Assembly (NCBI GenBank): GCA_002840555.1
Contig: PHBJ01000010.1
Coordinates: forward strand, 62,001 to 126,000
Length of the DNA: 64,000 nt
Direction of reading: 5' to 3'
From: Deltaproteobacteria bacterium HGW-Deltaproteobacteria-13
Lineage (GTDB): Bacteria > Desulfobacterota > Syntrophia > Syntrophales > Smithellaceae
The notes under the pieces were generated by a model, which saw only the letters and a program-made list of their open reading frames with translations, did not search any database and had not been told where the DNA came from. The position numbers were made by a program, and so were the translations under genes. This document shows positions 1-8,567 of the stretch, in pieces (the first letter of the stretch is position 1; each line of letters opens with the position of its first letter).

Positions 1-94
1 CAATCGACATTGTGATCCGTACAGCCAAATCGGATTTCTTCTCTTGAATGAAGTTCTTGATTACTTCCAATGCCTTTTCTGTAACTGTAAACAT
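1..94 (-). CDS. IscA/HesB-like Fe-S protein, N-terminal part only
   Basis: The reverse strand from 94 opens with ATG after a strong AGGAGG and stays open to the window edge, giving 31 residues that begin MFTVTEKALEVIKNF. This resembles the first strand and helix of IscA/HesB-type Fe-S carrier proteins, where a V-T-x-x-A-x-x-x-I/L-K pattern is usual. The cysteine region lies outside the window, so cofactor binding cannot be checked. Some deltaproteobacterial members of this family are selenoproteins, and this one cannot be tested for that here. The family call rests on a short N-terminus and is moderate. Confidence 0.55.
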   Translation of the reverse strand, partial: MFTVTEKALEVIKNFIQEKKSDLAVRITMSI

Positions 95-141
95 TAAATA
101 TCCTCCTTTTTCGATGAATCCTTCTTGTCCATCGTCAACTT

Positions 142-169
142 AAGATAGCCATACTTAACAATATGTCAA
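142..169 (-). promoter_or_regulatory. Candidate sigma-70 promoter for the IscA-like gene
   Basis: On the reverse strand TTGACA (169-164) is followed after 16 bases by TATCTT (147-142), about 50 bases ahead of the ATG at 94. A second TTGACA lies just upstream, so the exact -35 is uncertain. Confidence 0.45.
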
Positions 170-294
170 TATGTCAATCAAATTCTGGGTTTTTTCTGTG
201 TTATTATCTCTGGACATGTAAATTTATGAATTGACATTACAAATTCTCTGTGGCTTATTATTGGCAATCGAATTTTTCACAAAAAGAAGAAAAT

Positions 295-1353
295 ATGGAA
301 GAAAAACAGCAGACCAATTTTGAAAAAATTGCCTTTTTGATCTTACTCTTATTTATAACTGTTTTCTTAACCTATATTCTACAGCCTTTTTTCTTTGCCA
401 TTTTCTGGGCAGTTTTAGTCGCCAGTATATTTTCTCCTTTATATAAATTTATTAATAAAAAAGTTTTGAATCCGAATCTGTGCGCCGGTATAACGCTGAT
501 TACCGTTTTTCTCTGTTTGATACTACCTGTGGGTCTGCTCATTGACCTCCTGGTGGTTGAAGCCATTGATATATATCAATCTTTAAATTCCAGTAACAAC
601 AACTGGATAGGAACTCTTTCGGAAGTACTTAAGTCGTTGAACAATAATCCGCTATTAGCCAAACTGGATGTGGACCAGGCCTTTCTGATTAGTAAATCAC
701 AGGAAGCGTTGAAAGCCCTTACACAATACGTTTTAACGCACATATCGGAATTTACTCAAAATACCATTTTTGTCTTCGTCAGTTTTGCGGTTATGCTTTA
801 CAGCTTGTTTTACTTTTTGAGGGACGGAAAAAAGCTTACGGCAACTATAATAGATAACATCCCCGTGGATAACAAACATCTTCGTCATTTTATCGATCAG
901 TTTTTAACCACCGCCAAATCATCTTTGAAATTCACTTTTGTCATCGGCGGTATTCAGGGTTTTCTGGGAGGATTGGTTTTTTACCTGACCGGAGTTGAAA
1001 GGGCGCTCGTCTGGGGAGTGCTCATGTTCGGCCTATCCATTGTTCCCGCCGTCGGCTCTGCCATAATCTGGGCGCCCGCGGGCATTATCATGTTATTCCT
1101 CGGCCATATCTGGCAGGGAATAGTGATTCTTTTATTCGGCTCACTGGTTATCAGCAGCGTGGATAACCTGCTCAGACCGGTTCTGATGGGACGTGATACC
1201 CAGATGCATCCTCTTTTAATATTTCTTTCCACCTTGGGCGGAATAGCCGCCTTAGGATTCTCCGGTTTCATTCTGGGGCCGGTGATCGCATCTCTTTTCC
1301 TGGCCGGATGGAAGATATTCCCGGAAATCTTTCAAAAAGAGATTCAGCAATAA
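295..1353 (+). CDS. AI-2E family transporter (PerM-like permease)
   Basis: An inner-membrane protein of about 352 residues with the hydrophobic pattern of the AI-2E/PerM family: paired N-terminal membrane segments, a less hydrophobic central region, then a C-terminal block of closely spaced segments with Gly/Pro-rich turns. Members export small molecules or ions; the substrate cannot be told from sequence. The frame is open from a GTG at 250, but ATG 295 is preferred because it has a purine-rich AGAAGA upstream and places the N-terminus just before the first membrane helix, as in the family. The 3' end overlaps the convergent glycosylase gene by 10 bases. Confidence 0.8.
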   Translation: MEEKQQTNFEKIAFLILLLFITVFLTYILQPFFFAIFWAVLVASIFSPLYKFINKKVLNPNLCAGITLITVFLCLILPVGLLIDLLVVEAIDIYQSLNSSNNNWIGTLSEVLKSLNNNPLLAKLDVDQAFLISKSQEALKALTQYVLTHISEFTQNTIFVFVSFAVMLYSLFYFLRDGKKLTATIIDNIPVDNKHLRHFIDQFLTTAKSSLKFTFVIGGIQGFLGGLVFYLTGVERALVWGVLMFGLSIVPAVGSAIIWAPAGIIMLFLGHIWQGIVILLFGSLVISSVDNLLRPVLMGRDTQMHPLLIFLSTLGGIAALGFSGFILGPVIASLFLAGWKIFPEIFQKEIQQ

Positions 1354-1919
1354 TCTTTGACTAAAAATCGCCAGAGAGCATCCCTGTCTTTTTGATGCGC
1401 GTAATCGATGCCGATGCGGGGAGTGGCGATGATTTTCGAATCCGGGATTTTTTTATAATTTTCCACCCACAATTTACTGCCCAGCGTAACATCCCAACCG
1501 TATAAAGACTTGTCTATGGACAATGCCTGACAAAGCTTGGCCGGACCGTTGGTTAACTGCGCGCCTTTTTTCTTCCGGCGGGTTTCCATTTCTTCAATTC
1601 CGGTAAGAGGCAGAATTGCGCGGATCAGGACGGCGCAGGGATTTTCCTCTTTCTCGGTCACCAGATTAAGCATGTAGTGCATGCCGTAAGTAAAATAAAC
1701 GTAAGCGTGGCCGGGCTTGCCGAACATGATGGCATTGCGCGGCGTCTTGCCGCGATGCGCGTGGCAGGCGCTGTCCGATTGACCGCAATAAGCTTCCGTC
1801 TCCGTAATCATGCCGGAAAGTTCAAGACCATTTATTTGGCGCACCAGCTTTTTCCCCAAAAGCTCCCGCGCCACCCGCAGCGTATCCCGATGATAAAATT
1901 TTCTGTTTAAGATTTTCAT
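1344..1919 (-). CDS. DNA-3-methyladenine glycosylase (AAG/Mpg family)
   Basis: A 191-residue base-excision repair enzyme that removes alkylated purines such as 3-methyladenine and hypoxanthine. The N-terminus (FYHRDTLRVARELLGK) and the active-site ITETEAY segment, whose glutamate activates the water, are characteristic, as are the YVYFTYGMHYMLN strand and the later LTNGPAKLCQAL segment. The length matches bacterial AAG homologues of roughly 190-200 residues. It is convergent with the AI-2E-type permease gene and overlaps its end by 10 bases. It appears intact. Confidence 0.92.
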   Translation of the reverse strand: MKILNRKFYHRDTLRVARELLGKKLVRQINGLELSGMITETEAYCGQSDSACHAHRGKTPRNAIMFGKPGHAYVYFTYGMHYMLNLVTEKEENPCAVLIRAILPLTGIEEMETRRKKKGAQLTNGPAKLCQALSIDKSLYGWDVTLGSKLWVENYKKIPDSKIIATPRIGIDYAHQKDRDALWRFLVKDYC

Positions 1920-2046
1920 GATTGGTTTTTATTACCACAAAAGACAAGGCAGCAAAAGTTTATTGAAGTTTGATTTTTAAAGCTATTTTCTCTTTTCTTT
2001 TTTGCCAGAATATATATCTTTGAGTGGCCGTTGAAATCATTTTGAT

Positions 2047-2138
2047 TATTAAATCTTGCGAAGCGAAAGATCAGCAATGACAACGGTTTGAGCCGAAGGC
2101 GAGTTTTGTCATTGCATGAAGCGAGCCTTAGATTTATT
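2047..2138. repeat. Long imperfect palindrome, GTCATTGC-type dispersed repeat
   Basis: The perfect arms GCAATGACAA (2074-2083) and TTGTCATTGC (2106-2115) lie inside weaker outer arms (ATTAAATCT near 2048 and AGATTTATT near 2130). The same GTCATTGC/GCAATGAC core recurs at 25396, 35923 and 39737, so this is one copy of a dispersed hairpin family rather than a dedicated terminator. Confidence 0.6.
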
Positions 2139-2208
2139 CAAAACGCTTTCCGGCAAGCGGAAAAGATATTTGGGAAACAGGCCTTTACACATTTTCCTAC
2201 AAATTAAT

Positions 2209-2237
2209 TTGAAAAATAACCCCTCCGGTGCTAGATT
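2209..2237 (+). promoter_or_regulatory. Candidate promoter for the NifU-like/GGGtGRT operon
   Basis: TTGAAA (2209-2214) and TAGATT (2232-2237) are separated by 17 bases, about 90 bases before the ATG at 2329. The rest of the 409-base gap from 1920 holds only the palindromic repeat and an AAGGAG ribosome binding site before 2329. Confidence 0.4.
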
Positions 2238-2328
2238 GTGACCGGCAGTATTGTAACAATAAATTACTTTCAACGGCTAAAATTGGCTATTGAAAGCGAA
2301 CAGGCATTACCGGAAGGAGATATAAGTT

Positions 2329-3021
2329 ATGGAATACACTCATGAAGTTGAACAGATGTGCGTAGTCGCCAAAGGGGCGAAAAACGGTCCGGCCCCGATT
2401 CCGCAGGAAGGAAGATGGACCCAGGTGAAAGAGATCAAGGATATCTCAGGGCTTACTCACGGCGTCGGCTGGTGCGCGCCCCAGCAGGGAGCCTGCAAGC
2501 TGACCCTGAACGTCAAAGAGGGCATCATTGAAGAAGCGCTGGTTGAATGTATCGGCTGCACCGGCATGACTCACTCCGCCGCGATGGCCGCCGAGATTCT
2601 GCCGCATAAAACCATTCTGGAAGCGCTGAATTCCGACATGGTTTGCGACGCGATCAACACCGCGATGCGGGAAATTTTTCTGCAGATTGCTTACGGCCGT
2701 TCACAGACAGCCTTCTCCGAAGGCGGACTGCCGATCGGCGCGGGACTGGAAGATCTGGGCAAAGGCCAGCGCAGCGTGATTGCCACGATGTACGGCACCA
2801 AAAAGAAAGGTCCCCGTTATCTGGAAATGGCGGAAGGTTATGTGACCGAAATCGCTCTGGACAGCGACGACGAAATCATCGGCTACAAATTCGTTCAGTT
2901 GGGCGTCATGATGGAGAACATCACCAAAGGCATGGAACCCGCCGCCGCTCTGGCCAAAGCAACCGGAACCTACGGACGTTTTGCCGAAGCCGTCAAAGTA
3001 ATTAACCCCCGTAAAGAATAA
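2329..3021 (+). CDS. NifU-like Fe-S scaffold-type protein partnered with GGGtGRT protein
   Basis: A 230-residue protein with the fold features of NifU N-terminal/IscU-type scaffolds but a divergent sequence. It has cysteines at 49 and 56 (GWCAPQQGAC) and a CIGC pair at 74 and 77 (VECIGCTGMTHSAAMAAE); the CxGCxG.. helix start resembles the C-x-G-C motif of IscU/NifU. Such residues could hold a cluster, but the role is inferred. It starts with ATG after AAGGAG and is followed 11 bases later by the GGGtGRT gene; the two form a clear operon and recur together in anaerobes. No biochemical role is established for this pair to my knowledge. Confidence 0.75.
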   Translation: MEYTHEVEQMCVVAKGAKNGPAPIPQEGRWTQVKEIKDISGLTHGVGWCAPQQGACKLTLNVKEGIIEEALVECIGCTGMTHSAAMAAEILPHKTILEALNSDMVCDAINTAMREIFLQIAYGRSQTAFSEGGLPIGAGLEDLGKGQRSVIATMYGTKKKGPRYLEMAEGYVTEIALDSDDEIIGYKFVQLGVMMENITKGMEPAAALAKATGTYGRFAEAVKVINPRKE

Positions 3022-3032
3022 GGAGTAGAAAA

Positions 3033-4031
3033 ATGGCTTTATTTGAAGGATACGAAAGAAGAATCAAACAGATCACTCCTTTTCTCGCGAAATATGGAAT
3101 TTCCTCGCTGGAGGAAGCCGAAAAAGTATGCCTCGAGAAAGGCGTTGATGTCAGAAAAATAGTCAAGGATATTCAGCCGATTTCATTTGAAAATGCCGGC
3201 TGGGCCTATCTGGTCGGCGCTGCCGCCGCCATTAAAAAAGGACAAAAGAATGCCGCCGATATCGCCGAAACACTGGGCGAAGGCCTGCAATCATTCTGCA
3301 TTCCCGGATCGGTTGCCGACGACCGCCAGGTGGGCATCGGACATGGTAATCTCGCCTCCATGCTGCTCAGAGAAGAGACAAAATGCTTTGCTTTCTGCGC
3401 CGGTCATGAATCATTCGCCGCGGCGGAAGGCGCAATTGGACTCGCCAAATCGGCCAACAAGGCGCGCAAGGTTCCCCTCAGGGTCATCCTCAACGGACTG
3501 GGAAAAGACGCCGCTCATATCATTGCCCGCGTCAACGGATTTACCCATGTCGCGACGGCTTTCGATTATAAAACCGGTAAGGTTTCCGTGGCTAAGGAAA
3601 AGGCTTATTCCAAAGGCGATCGCGCGGCAGTCCGCTGTTACGGCGCCGATGATGTGCGCGAAGGCGTGGCCATCATGCATATGGAAGAGGTTGATGTCGC
3701 CATCACGGGAAATTCCACCAATCCGACGCGTTTTCAGCATCCGGTGATGGGTGTTTACAAAAAAGAACGTCTGCTGGCCGGGAAGAAATTCTTCTCCGTG
3801 GCTTCCGGCGGCGGAACGGGAAGAACACTGCATCCCGACAACATGGCGGCCGGTCCCGCCTCCTATGGCATGACCGACACCATGGGCAGAATGCATTCGG
3901 ACGCGCAGTTTGCCGGATCGTCCTCCGTTCCCGCGCACGTGGAAATGATGGGATTAATCGGAATGGGCAACAACCCCATGGTCGGCGCATCTGTCGCCGT
4001 TGCGGTGGCGGTGGAACAGGCCATGAAATAA
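3033..4031 (+). CDS. GGGtGRT family protein of unknown function
   Basis: A 332-residue soluble protein carrying the family-defining GGGTGRT motif at about residues 259-265 (ASGGGTGRTLHPDN). Other Gly-rich segments (GIGHGNLASM, ITGNSTNPTRFQHP) suggest a nucleotide- or phosphate-binding fold, but I know of no assigned reaction. Cysteines at 89, 118 and 122 include FAFCAGHE. A GGAG ribosome binding site precedes the ATG. It directly follows the NifU-like gene, which implies shared expression and possibly a complex. A strong hairpin follows its stop codon. Confidence 0.85.
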   Translation: MALFEGYERRIKQITPFLAKYGISSLEEAEKVCLEKGVDVRKIVKDIQPISFENAGWAYLVGAAAAIKKGQKNAADIAETLGEGLQSFCIPGSVADDRQVGIGHGNLASMLLREETKCFAFCAGHESFAAAEGAIGLAKSANKARKVPLRVILNGLGKDAAHIIARVNGFTHVATAFDYKTGKVSVAKEKAYSKGDRAAVRCYGADDVREGVAIMHMEEVDVAITGNSTNPTRFQHPVMGVYKKERLLAGKKFFSVASGGGTGRTLHPDNMAAGPASYGMTDTMGRMHSDAQFAGSSSVPAHVEMMGLIGMGNNPMVGASVAVAVAVEQAMK

Positions 4032-4046
4032 CAGTTATCTATCAAA

Positions 4047-4078
4047 ACCACACTGCCCGTTAAATAGGGCAGTGTGGT
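4047..4078 (+). terminator. Perfect 12-bp hairpin after the GGGtGRT gene
   Basis: ACCACACTGCCC (4047-4058), an 8-base loop and GGGCAGTGTGGT (4067-4078) form a perfect 12-bp stem starting 15 bases past the stop at 4031. No T-run follows on the plus strand, so it may act as a weak terminator or an mRNA-stabilising stem. It lies just before the macrodomain start. Confidence 0.5.
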
Positions 4079-4100
4079 AATACATCTGAGAGGTAACTCT

Positions 4101-4619
4101 ATGACCGTCTTAAGCGCGCACAGGGCTGATATCGTCACCCTTTCAGTTGATGCAATCGTCAATGCGGCGAATACCTCTCTTCTCGGCGGAGGAGGAGTCG
4201 ATGGCGCAATCCACAGCGCTGCAGGCCCGGATCTCGTTAAAGAATGCCAGCTTATCGGAGGGTGCAAAGTCGGCGACGCCGTTATCACACAAGGGTATAA
4301 CCTGCCCTCGCAATTTGTCATCCATACCGTTGGGCCGGTTTGGCGAGGCGGGAAAAATAACGAGCCTCAACTGCTTGCTTCCTGCTACCGCAACAGCATG
4401 GCCATCGCCGCCAAACACAAACTAAAATCAATCGCTTTCCCGAGTATCAGCACCGGCGTATATGGCTATCCTATTGAACTGGCGGCCCGAGTTGCTGTTA
4501 AAACTGTCCGTGACGCCATTGCGCAACCGTCAAGTATACAGGAAGTGATTTTCTGTTGTTTTTCGCAAACGGATCTCGACGTTTACGAATTTCTTTTGCA
4601 GAAGGGAACTAATGTCTAA
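4101..4619 (+). CDS. Macrodomain protein, O-acetyl-ADP-ribose deacetylase-like (YmdB type)
   Basis: A single-domain macro protein of 172 residues. It has the ADP-ribose-binding landmarks of the MacroD/YmdB class: an [21 protein letters not shown] segment, where the Asn and the Gly-rich loop hold the distal ribose and pyrophosphate, and the second loop ISTGVYGYP. These enzymes hydrolyse O-acetyl-ADP-ribose and can remove mono-ADP-ribose from proteins. ATG 4101 is chosen over the longer frame from 4074 because GAGAGGT lies just upstream and the family starts close to the first strand. Expression is probably separated from the upstream operon by the hairpin at 4047-4078. Confidence 0.9.
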   Translation: MTVLSAHRADIVTLSVDAIVNAANTSLLGGGGVDGAIHSAAGPDLVKECQLIGGCKVGDAVITQGYNLPSQFVIHTVGPVWRGGKNNEPQLLASCYRNSMAIAAKHKLKSIAFPSISTGVYGYPIELAARVAVKTVRDAIAQPSSIQEVIFCCFSQTDLDVYEFLLQKGTNV

Positions 4620-4806
4620 TCAGCGATTGCTCATAACACCGCGATCCCAATGTCCATAAGCAAACATTCTTAGAATATTTTTTCAATCAACAATAATGCT
4701 TTTGTTCGCAATAGCCGTGTGCTAATATTTTGTTGCGAAAGTGACCCGGAAATAGAAAAATACAGCGTAGTAATGATGATAGCTCCTGCCAGCTCATGAG
4801 GTTATT

Positions 4807-6810
4807 ATGTTCGCAAAAATTAATCATTTTTTCTTCCAGAAATATGAAAACAGCGATTTGATCATCCAGCAGAGGGTAAAAGTACTTTTATCCATATGCG
4901 TGACCATTGTATTTGTAATCTTTACCCTGATTGTTACCTATATGATCCAGGGCAAACAAGATATGGGAGTCATCATCCCGGTCACAATTGGCGCATTAAT
5001 TCTCATTGTCTGCATAGGCCTGATCAAATACGGTTATTTTTATATTGCGGCACATACAATCCTCATATCTTCATCGGCTGTGATCTGGATTACCATGGTC
5101 ACGGAAAGCGGCGAGCTGCTTGCCCGCCTTGACACGGTGGTCATTGCTGTCGGATTCATGACGTTTATCGCCCTTCTTGTTTCCAAACGCAGTATGGTTA
5201 TAGTAGGGTATGCTATTGCAAATATCATTTTGTTCCTCGGATGTACCTACTATCTCCAGCAAAAATTGAATTTTTCCGATGAAGTCATGTTCGAATATAT
5301 TATTGATACCATTATCGGTATGGTAAGTGCCGGTGTGGGATCACTTCTGATATTCACAATCAACAAACACGCCCTGCAGAAGGCCGAAGAAGCAACGAAA
5401 ATCGCCGAGGGCGAGGCCGAAAAAAACCGTGAGTTAAACCGTACCCTTGAACAGAAAGTTCTCGAACGTACGCAGGAATTGCAGGCGGCCATGGAAGAGA
5501 CACATCATCTGGCCACACATGACAGCCTGACAGGACTGCCCAATCGTTTGATGTTCAGTCAATTGCTGAACCACGCCATTCAATCCGCAAAGCGTTATCA
5601 GCGGCAGTTTGCCGTCTTATTCATCGATTTGGATCGCTTTAAAATTATCAATGACACGATGGGTCACGATGCGGGAGATCAGTTGCTGCAGGAAATTGCG
5701 ATACGTTTGAAGCGAATGCTGCGGGCGGCTGATATTGTTGCCCGTCTGGGAGGAGATGAGTTCATTGTCTTAATCGAAGAAGTAACCGATTCCATCCATG
5801 TCGCCACGGTAACCCACAAGATCATCAACAGCATTATCCAACCCGTAAATATTATGGGGCAAGAATGCCGTATCACAGCGAGCATCGGAATCAGTATATA
5901 CCCGAAGGATGCCGAAGACGAGCAATCCCTGATGAAAAATGCCGATATGGCCATGTATCTGGCCAAAGAGGAAGGCAAGAATAATTTCCAATTTTATTCC
6001 AAAGATATTCAATCAAAATCGTTAGAACGTCTGTCGATCGAAACACATCTGCGACTTGCGCTGGAACGTAATGAGCTCTCTTTGCATTATCAGGCTCAGG
6101 TTGATTTCAAAACAAACGCGATTAAAGGCGTGGAAGCATTGTTGCGCTGGCAGAATCCATATCTCGGCGTGGTAACCCCCACACAATTCATTCCGGTGGC
6201 CGAAGAATCAGGGCTCATCATACCCATCGGCAGATGGGTATTGAAAACAGCGTGCGCCCAAAATATTGCCTGGCAACAGCAGGGTCTTCCCCCCGTCTGC
6301 ATGGCGGTTAATTTGTCACCCCGGCAGCTAACGGATGAAAATCTGATAGATGATATCAGGACGGCGCTGAACGATTCCTGTATGGCGCCGAACCTTCTGG
6401 AGCTGGAAATTACCGAAAGCATGGTGATGAATAACCCCACACGCATGGTCGCCGTGTTAGCCGGAATCAAGACACTGGGTGTACGGCTGGCCATTGACGA
6501 TTTCGGCACCGGCTACTCTTCTCTTGCCCAAATCAAGCACTTCCCCATTGACACGCTCAAGGTGGACCGATCCTTTATCCGCAATGTTCCTAATAACGTT
6601 GAGGACAAAGCAATTACCGAAGCGATTATAGCCATGGGCAGGACTTTAAGTCTTACGGTTATAGCCGAGGGCGTGGAAACGATAGAGCAAATGAATTTCT
6701 TAGACGATCACTTTTGTGATGCGATGCAGGGTTTTTACTTCAGCAAACCCATTCTACCCGAGCACTTTGCCGATCTGCTGCGGGAACATATTCCTTCTCC
6801 ACGAAAGTGA
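4807..6810 (+). CDS. Membrane-bound GGDEF-EAL cyclic-di-GMP enzyme
   Basis: A 667-residue bifunctional c-di-GMP protein. Residues ~25-190 form six or so membrane segments, followed by a coiled coil (~195-235), a GGDEF domain (GGDEF at 315-319) and an EAL domain (EAL at 443-445). The RxxD inhibitory site lies nine residues before GGDEF (RAAD), so product inhibition of the cyclase is expected. EAL catalytic landmarks ELEITES, AIDDFGTGYSSL, LKVDRSFI and AEGVET are all present, so both activities could be intact. The N-terminal region has no recognised ligand-binding motif. It is a single gene with GAGG before the ATG, convergent with the following TPR protein gene. Confidence 0.93.
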   Translation: MFAKINHFFFQKYENSDLIIQQRVKVLLSICVTIVFVIFTLIVTYMIQGKQDMGVIIPVTIGALILIVCIGLIKYGYFYIAAHTILISSSAVIWITMVTESGELLARLDTVVIAVGFMTFIALLVSKRSMVIVGYAIANIILFLGCTYYLQQKLNFSDEVMFEYIIDTIIGMVSAGVGSLLIFTINKHALQKAEEATKIAEGEAEKNRELNRTLEQKVLERTQELQAAMEETHHLATHDSLTGLPNRLMFSQLLNHAIQSAKRYQRQFAVLFIDLDRFKIINDTMGHDAGDQLLQEIAIRLKRMLRAADIVARLGGDEFIVLIEEVTDSIHVATVTHKIINSIIQPVNIMGQECRITASIGISIYPKDAEDEQSLMKNADMAMYLAKEEGKNNFQFYSKDIQSKSLERLSIETHLRLALERNELSLHYQAQVDFKTNAIKGVEALLRWQNPYLGVVTPTQFIPVAEESGLIIPIGRWVLKTACAQNIAWQQQGLPPVCMAVNLSPRQLTDENLIDDIRTALNDSCMAPNLLELEITESMVMNNPTRMVAVLAGIKTLGVRLAIDDFGTGYSSLAQIKHFPIDTLKVDRSFIRNVPNNVEDKAITEAIIAMGRTLSLTVIAEGVETIEQMNFLDDHFCDAMQGFYFSKPILPEHFADLLREHIPSPRK

Positions 6811-6863
6811 AGCTGAATATTTAGCTATCGAATAGCTCCAAAAAAATACTCCTGTCTGAGCAA

Positions 6864-8432
6864 TCAACGGCAGTCTCCTCTGCTTTCAGCAGCTTGCCAT
6901 ATTGCGCAGTTTCCCAATTCACACGCTTTTTGAGCATCCCGGCAGCCAAGTTCATGATTGCCCTGATTTAAATAAATAGCCCCTCTTTTGTTGTAGAAAT
7001 CGGCATAATCCGGTTTCAGTCGTATGGCTTCATTAAAGTCCTCAACGGCACGCCTGTACCAGCCCAGTTTAGCGTAAGCATCCCCCCGGTTGTTATAAAT
7101 AGCGATATGATCCGGCCTGATGCGGATGGCCTTGCTATAATGATCGATAGCCTCTTGGGTTTTTCCTTCGGTAAACAGGGCAAGACCTAAATTATTATGC
7201 GCCACATAATTATCCTTTGTTACCCGCAAAGCGTGATTAAAGAGTTCCCTGCTGTTTCTCCAATAACCGCATTGCTGCCAGGTTATAATGGACAATAAGA
7301 GAATGGAAGCCGCGCCCATCGGGAATAAAATCTTTTTGCGCATATCATCACGTTTAAACAAAAGCGGAATGCCCCACGCCAGCATGATGCCGATGCCGGT
7401 TAACGGCAGATAAGTATAGCGGTCAGCCATCGCATGGTTGCCGACCTGAATGATGCCGATAACCGGTAAAAGAGTGATTGCATACCATAGCCATCCGACA
7501 AATAAACAGGGCAAACGTTTTACCACCACAATGACAGCAGCGCTGATGATAATAATCAGAACAGCAGATCCCCAAACCTGCCCAAGCGAAAGTTGATCGG
7601 AGAAAGGATAAAAAACAGCCAGATCATGCGGCCAGAATGTTTTTTCCAGATAAGTTACAAAAGAAACCGGCGCGTTGGCAAGCCTCGAACTCCATGAAAA
7701 ATTTTTTGCGGTTGGATTTTGCTGAGCTAAAAATGTTCCGATGGAAAAAACAGCTGACAAAATAAAGAAGGGTGTTTTTTCCCGCAATTGTCTTTTTAAC
7801 GGCAGTTGGCGTTTAAGCGGCCAGTAATCCAGAAGAATCATTATCACAGGGAGAGTAACAACTATGGGCTTGCTCATCAAAGCACAGGCAAAGCCAAATA
7901 CAACAAGTAAATATCTTTTGATAACCGGTTTTTCCGTGTAATAGACATACAGACACAACGTCAGCATCCAGAAAAAAGCGCTCAGGACATCTTTGCGTTC
8001 GGCGATCCAGGCAACCGATTCCACATGAAGCGGATGAAGCGCAAAAAGCGCCGCGACAAAAGCGCTGCGCCAGATTGCTCCGGTCATGCGGTTAAAAAGC
8101 CAGAACAGCAGAAGAGCGCTCAGGATATGCAGGATAAGATTGGTGAGATGGAAACCTGCGGCGTTCAGGCCATAGAGCTGATAATCGAGCATCAATGACA
8201 GCCAGGTCAAAGGATGCCAGAATTCGCCATAAGTCGTAAGAAACGCCCAACGAAATCCGTCCAGGGTGATTCCTGAACGAACGAAATTATTTTCTGTGAT
8301 ATAAACGACATCATCGATATTGACGAAGTCATATTGATTCACCTGCCCAAAAACAGCAAGTGTGGCTGCAATCAAAAAGATGTAAATAATCAGTTTCTGT
8401 TTACCGGGGCTGATATTTATCTTGTGTGGCAT
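6864..8432 (-). CDS. Multi-pass membrane protein with C-terminal TPR repeats (TMTC/PMT-like)
   Basis: About 522 residues. The N-terminal 400 or so form many membrane helices with GT-C-type features: an acidic pair early after the first helix (NIDDVVYI), followed by FWHPLTWLSLMLDYQLYGLNAAGFHLTN and ALHPLHVESVAWIAERKDVLS, a pattern shared with TMTC/protein O-mannosyltransferase-like proteins. The last ~110 residues hold three TPR units (NNLGLALFTEGKTQEAIDHYSKAI and two following). It probably transfers a lipid-linked sugar on the periplasmic face, but substrate and activity are unproven. The frame continues upstream to 8561, but that extension overlaps the asd terminator, so ATG 8432 is preferred. 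Confidence 0.75.
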   Translation of the reverse strand: MPHKINISPGKQKLIIYIFLIAATLAVFGQVNQYDFVNIDDVVYITENNFVRSGITLDGFRWAFLTTYGEFWHPLTWLSLMLDYQLYGLNAAGFHLTNLILHILSALLLFWLFNRMTGAIWRSAFVAALFALHPLHVESVAWIAERKDVLSAFFWMLTLCLYVYYTEKPVIKRYLLVVFGFACALMSKPIVVTLPVIMILLDYWPLKRQLPLKRQLREKTPFFILSAVFSIGTFLAQQNPTAKNFSWSSRLANAPVSFVTYLEKTFWPHDLAVFYPFSDQLSLGQVWGSAVLIIIISAAVIVVVKRLPCLFVGWLWYAITLLPVIGIIQVGNHAMADRYTYLPLTGIGIMLAWGIPLLFKRDDMRKKILFPMGAASILLLSIITWQQCGYWRNSRELFNHALRVTKDNYVAHNNLGLALFTEGKTQEAIDHYSKAIRIRPDHIAIYNNRGDAYAKLGWYRRAVEDFNEAIRLKPDYADFYNKRGAIYLNQGNHELGCRDAQKACELGNCAIWQAAESRGDCR

Positions 8433-8439
8433 GGCTTCA

Positions 8440-8468
8440 TTTATGTAAATATCGTCCGGTTTTGTCAA
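8440..8468 (-). promoter_or_regulatory. Candidate promoter, possibly leaderless, for the TPR membrane protein
   Basis: A consensus TTGACA (8468-8463) with a 17-base spacer and a -10 of CATAAA (8445-8440). A start point 6-7 bases further would fall at or beside the ATG at 8432, which has no clear Shine-Dalgarno sequence. Confidence 0.35.
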
Positions 8469-8518
8469 GAAATATCGAAATTCTAAAAAGAAAAGGAAAT
8501 ATGAATAAGCCTGGCGCA

Positions 8519-8555
8519 TAAAAAAAACCCCGGCCTTTTTAATTAAAGGCCGGGG
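8519..8555 (-). terminator. Rho-independent terminator of asd
   Basis: On the reverse strand the stem CCCCGGCCTTT (8555-8545) pairs with AAAGGCCGGGG (8538-8528) and is followed by a run of T residues (8527-8519). It begins 13 bases past the asd stop. It also argues against the N-terminal extension of the next gene. Confidence 0.9.
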
Positions 8556-8567
8556 TCTCATCTCAAA

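Noticed and set aside
250-294. Upstream GTG start for the AI-2E-type permease
   Set aside because: No ribosome binding site and no family support for the extra 15 residues.
4047-4078. Considered as a riboswitch for the macrodomain gene
   Set aside because: A simple perfect hairpin with no conserved aptamer features.
8433-8561. N-terminal extension of the TPR membrane protein
   Set aside because: Overlaps the asd terminator and lies upstream of or within the likely promoter.
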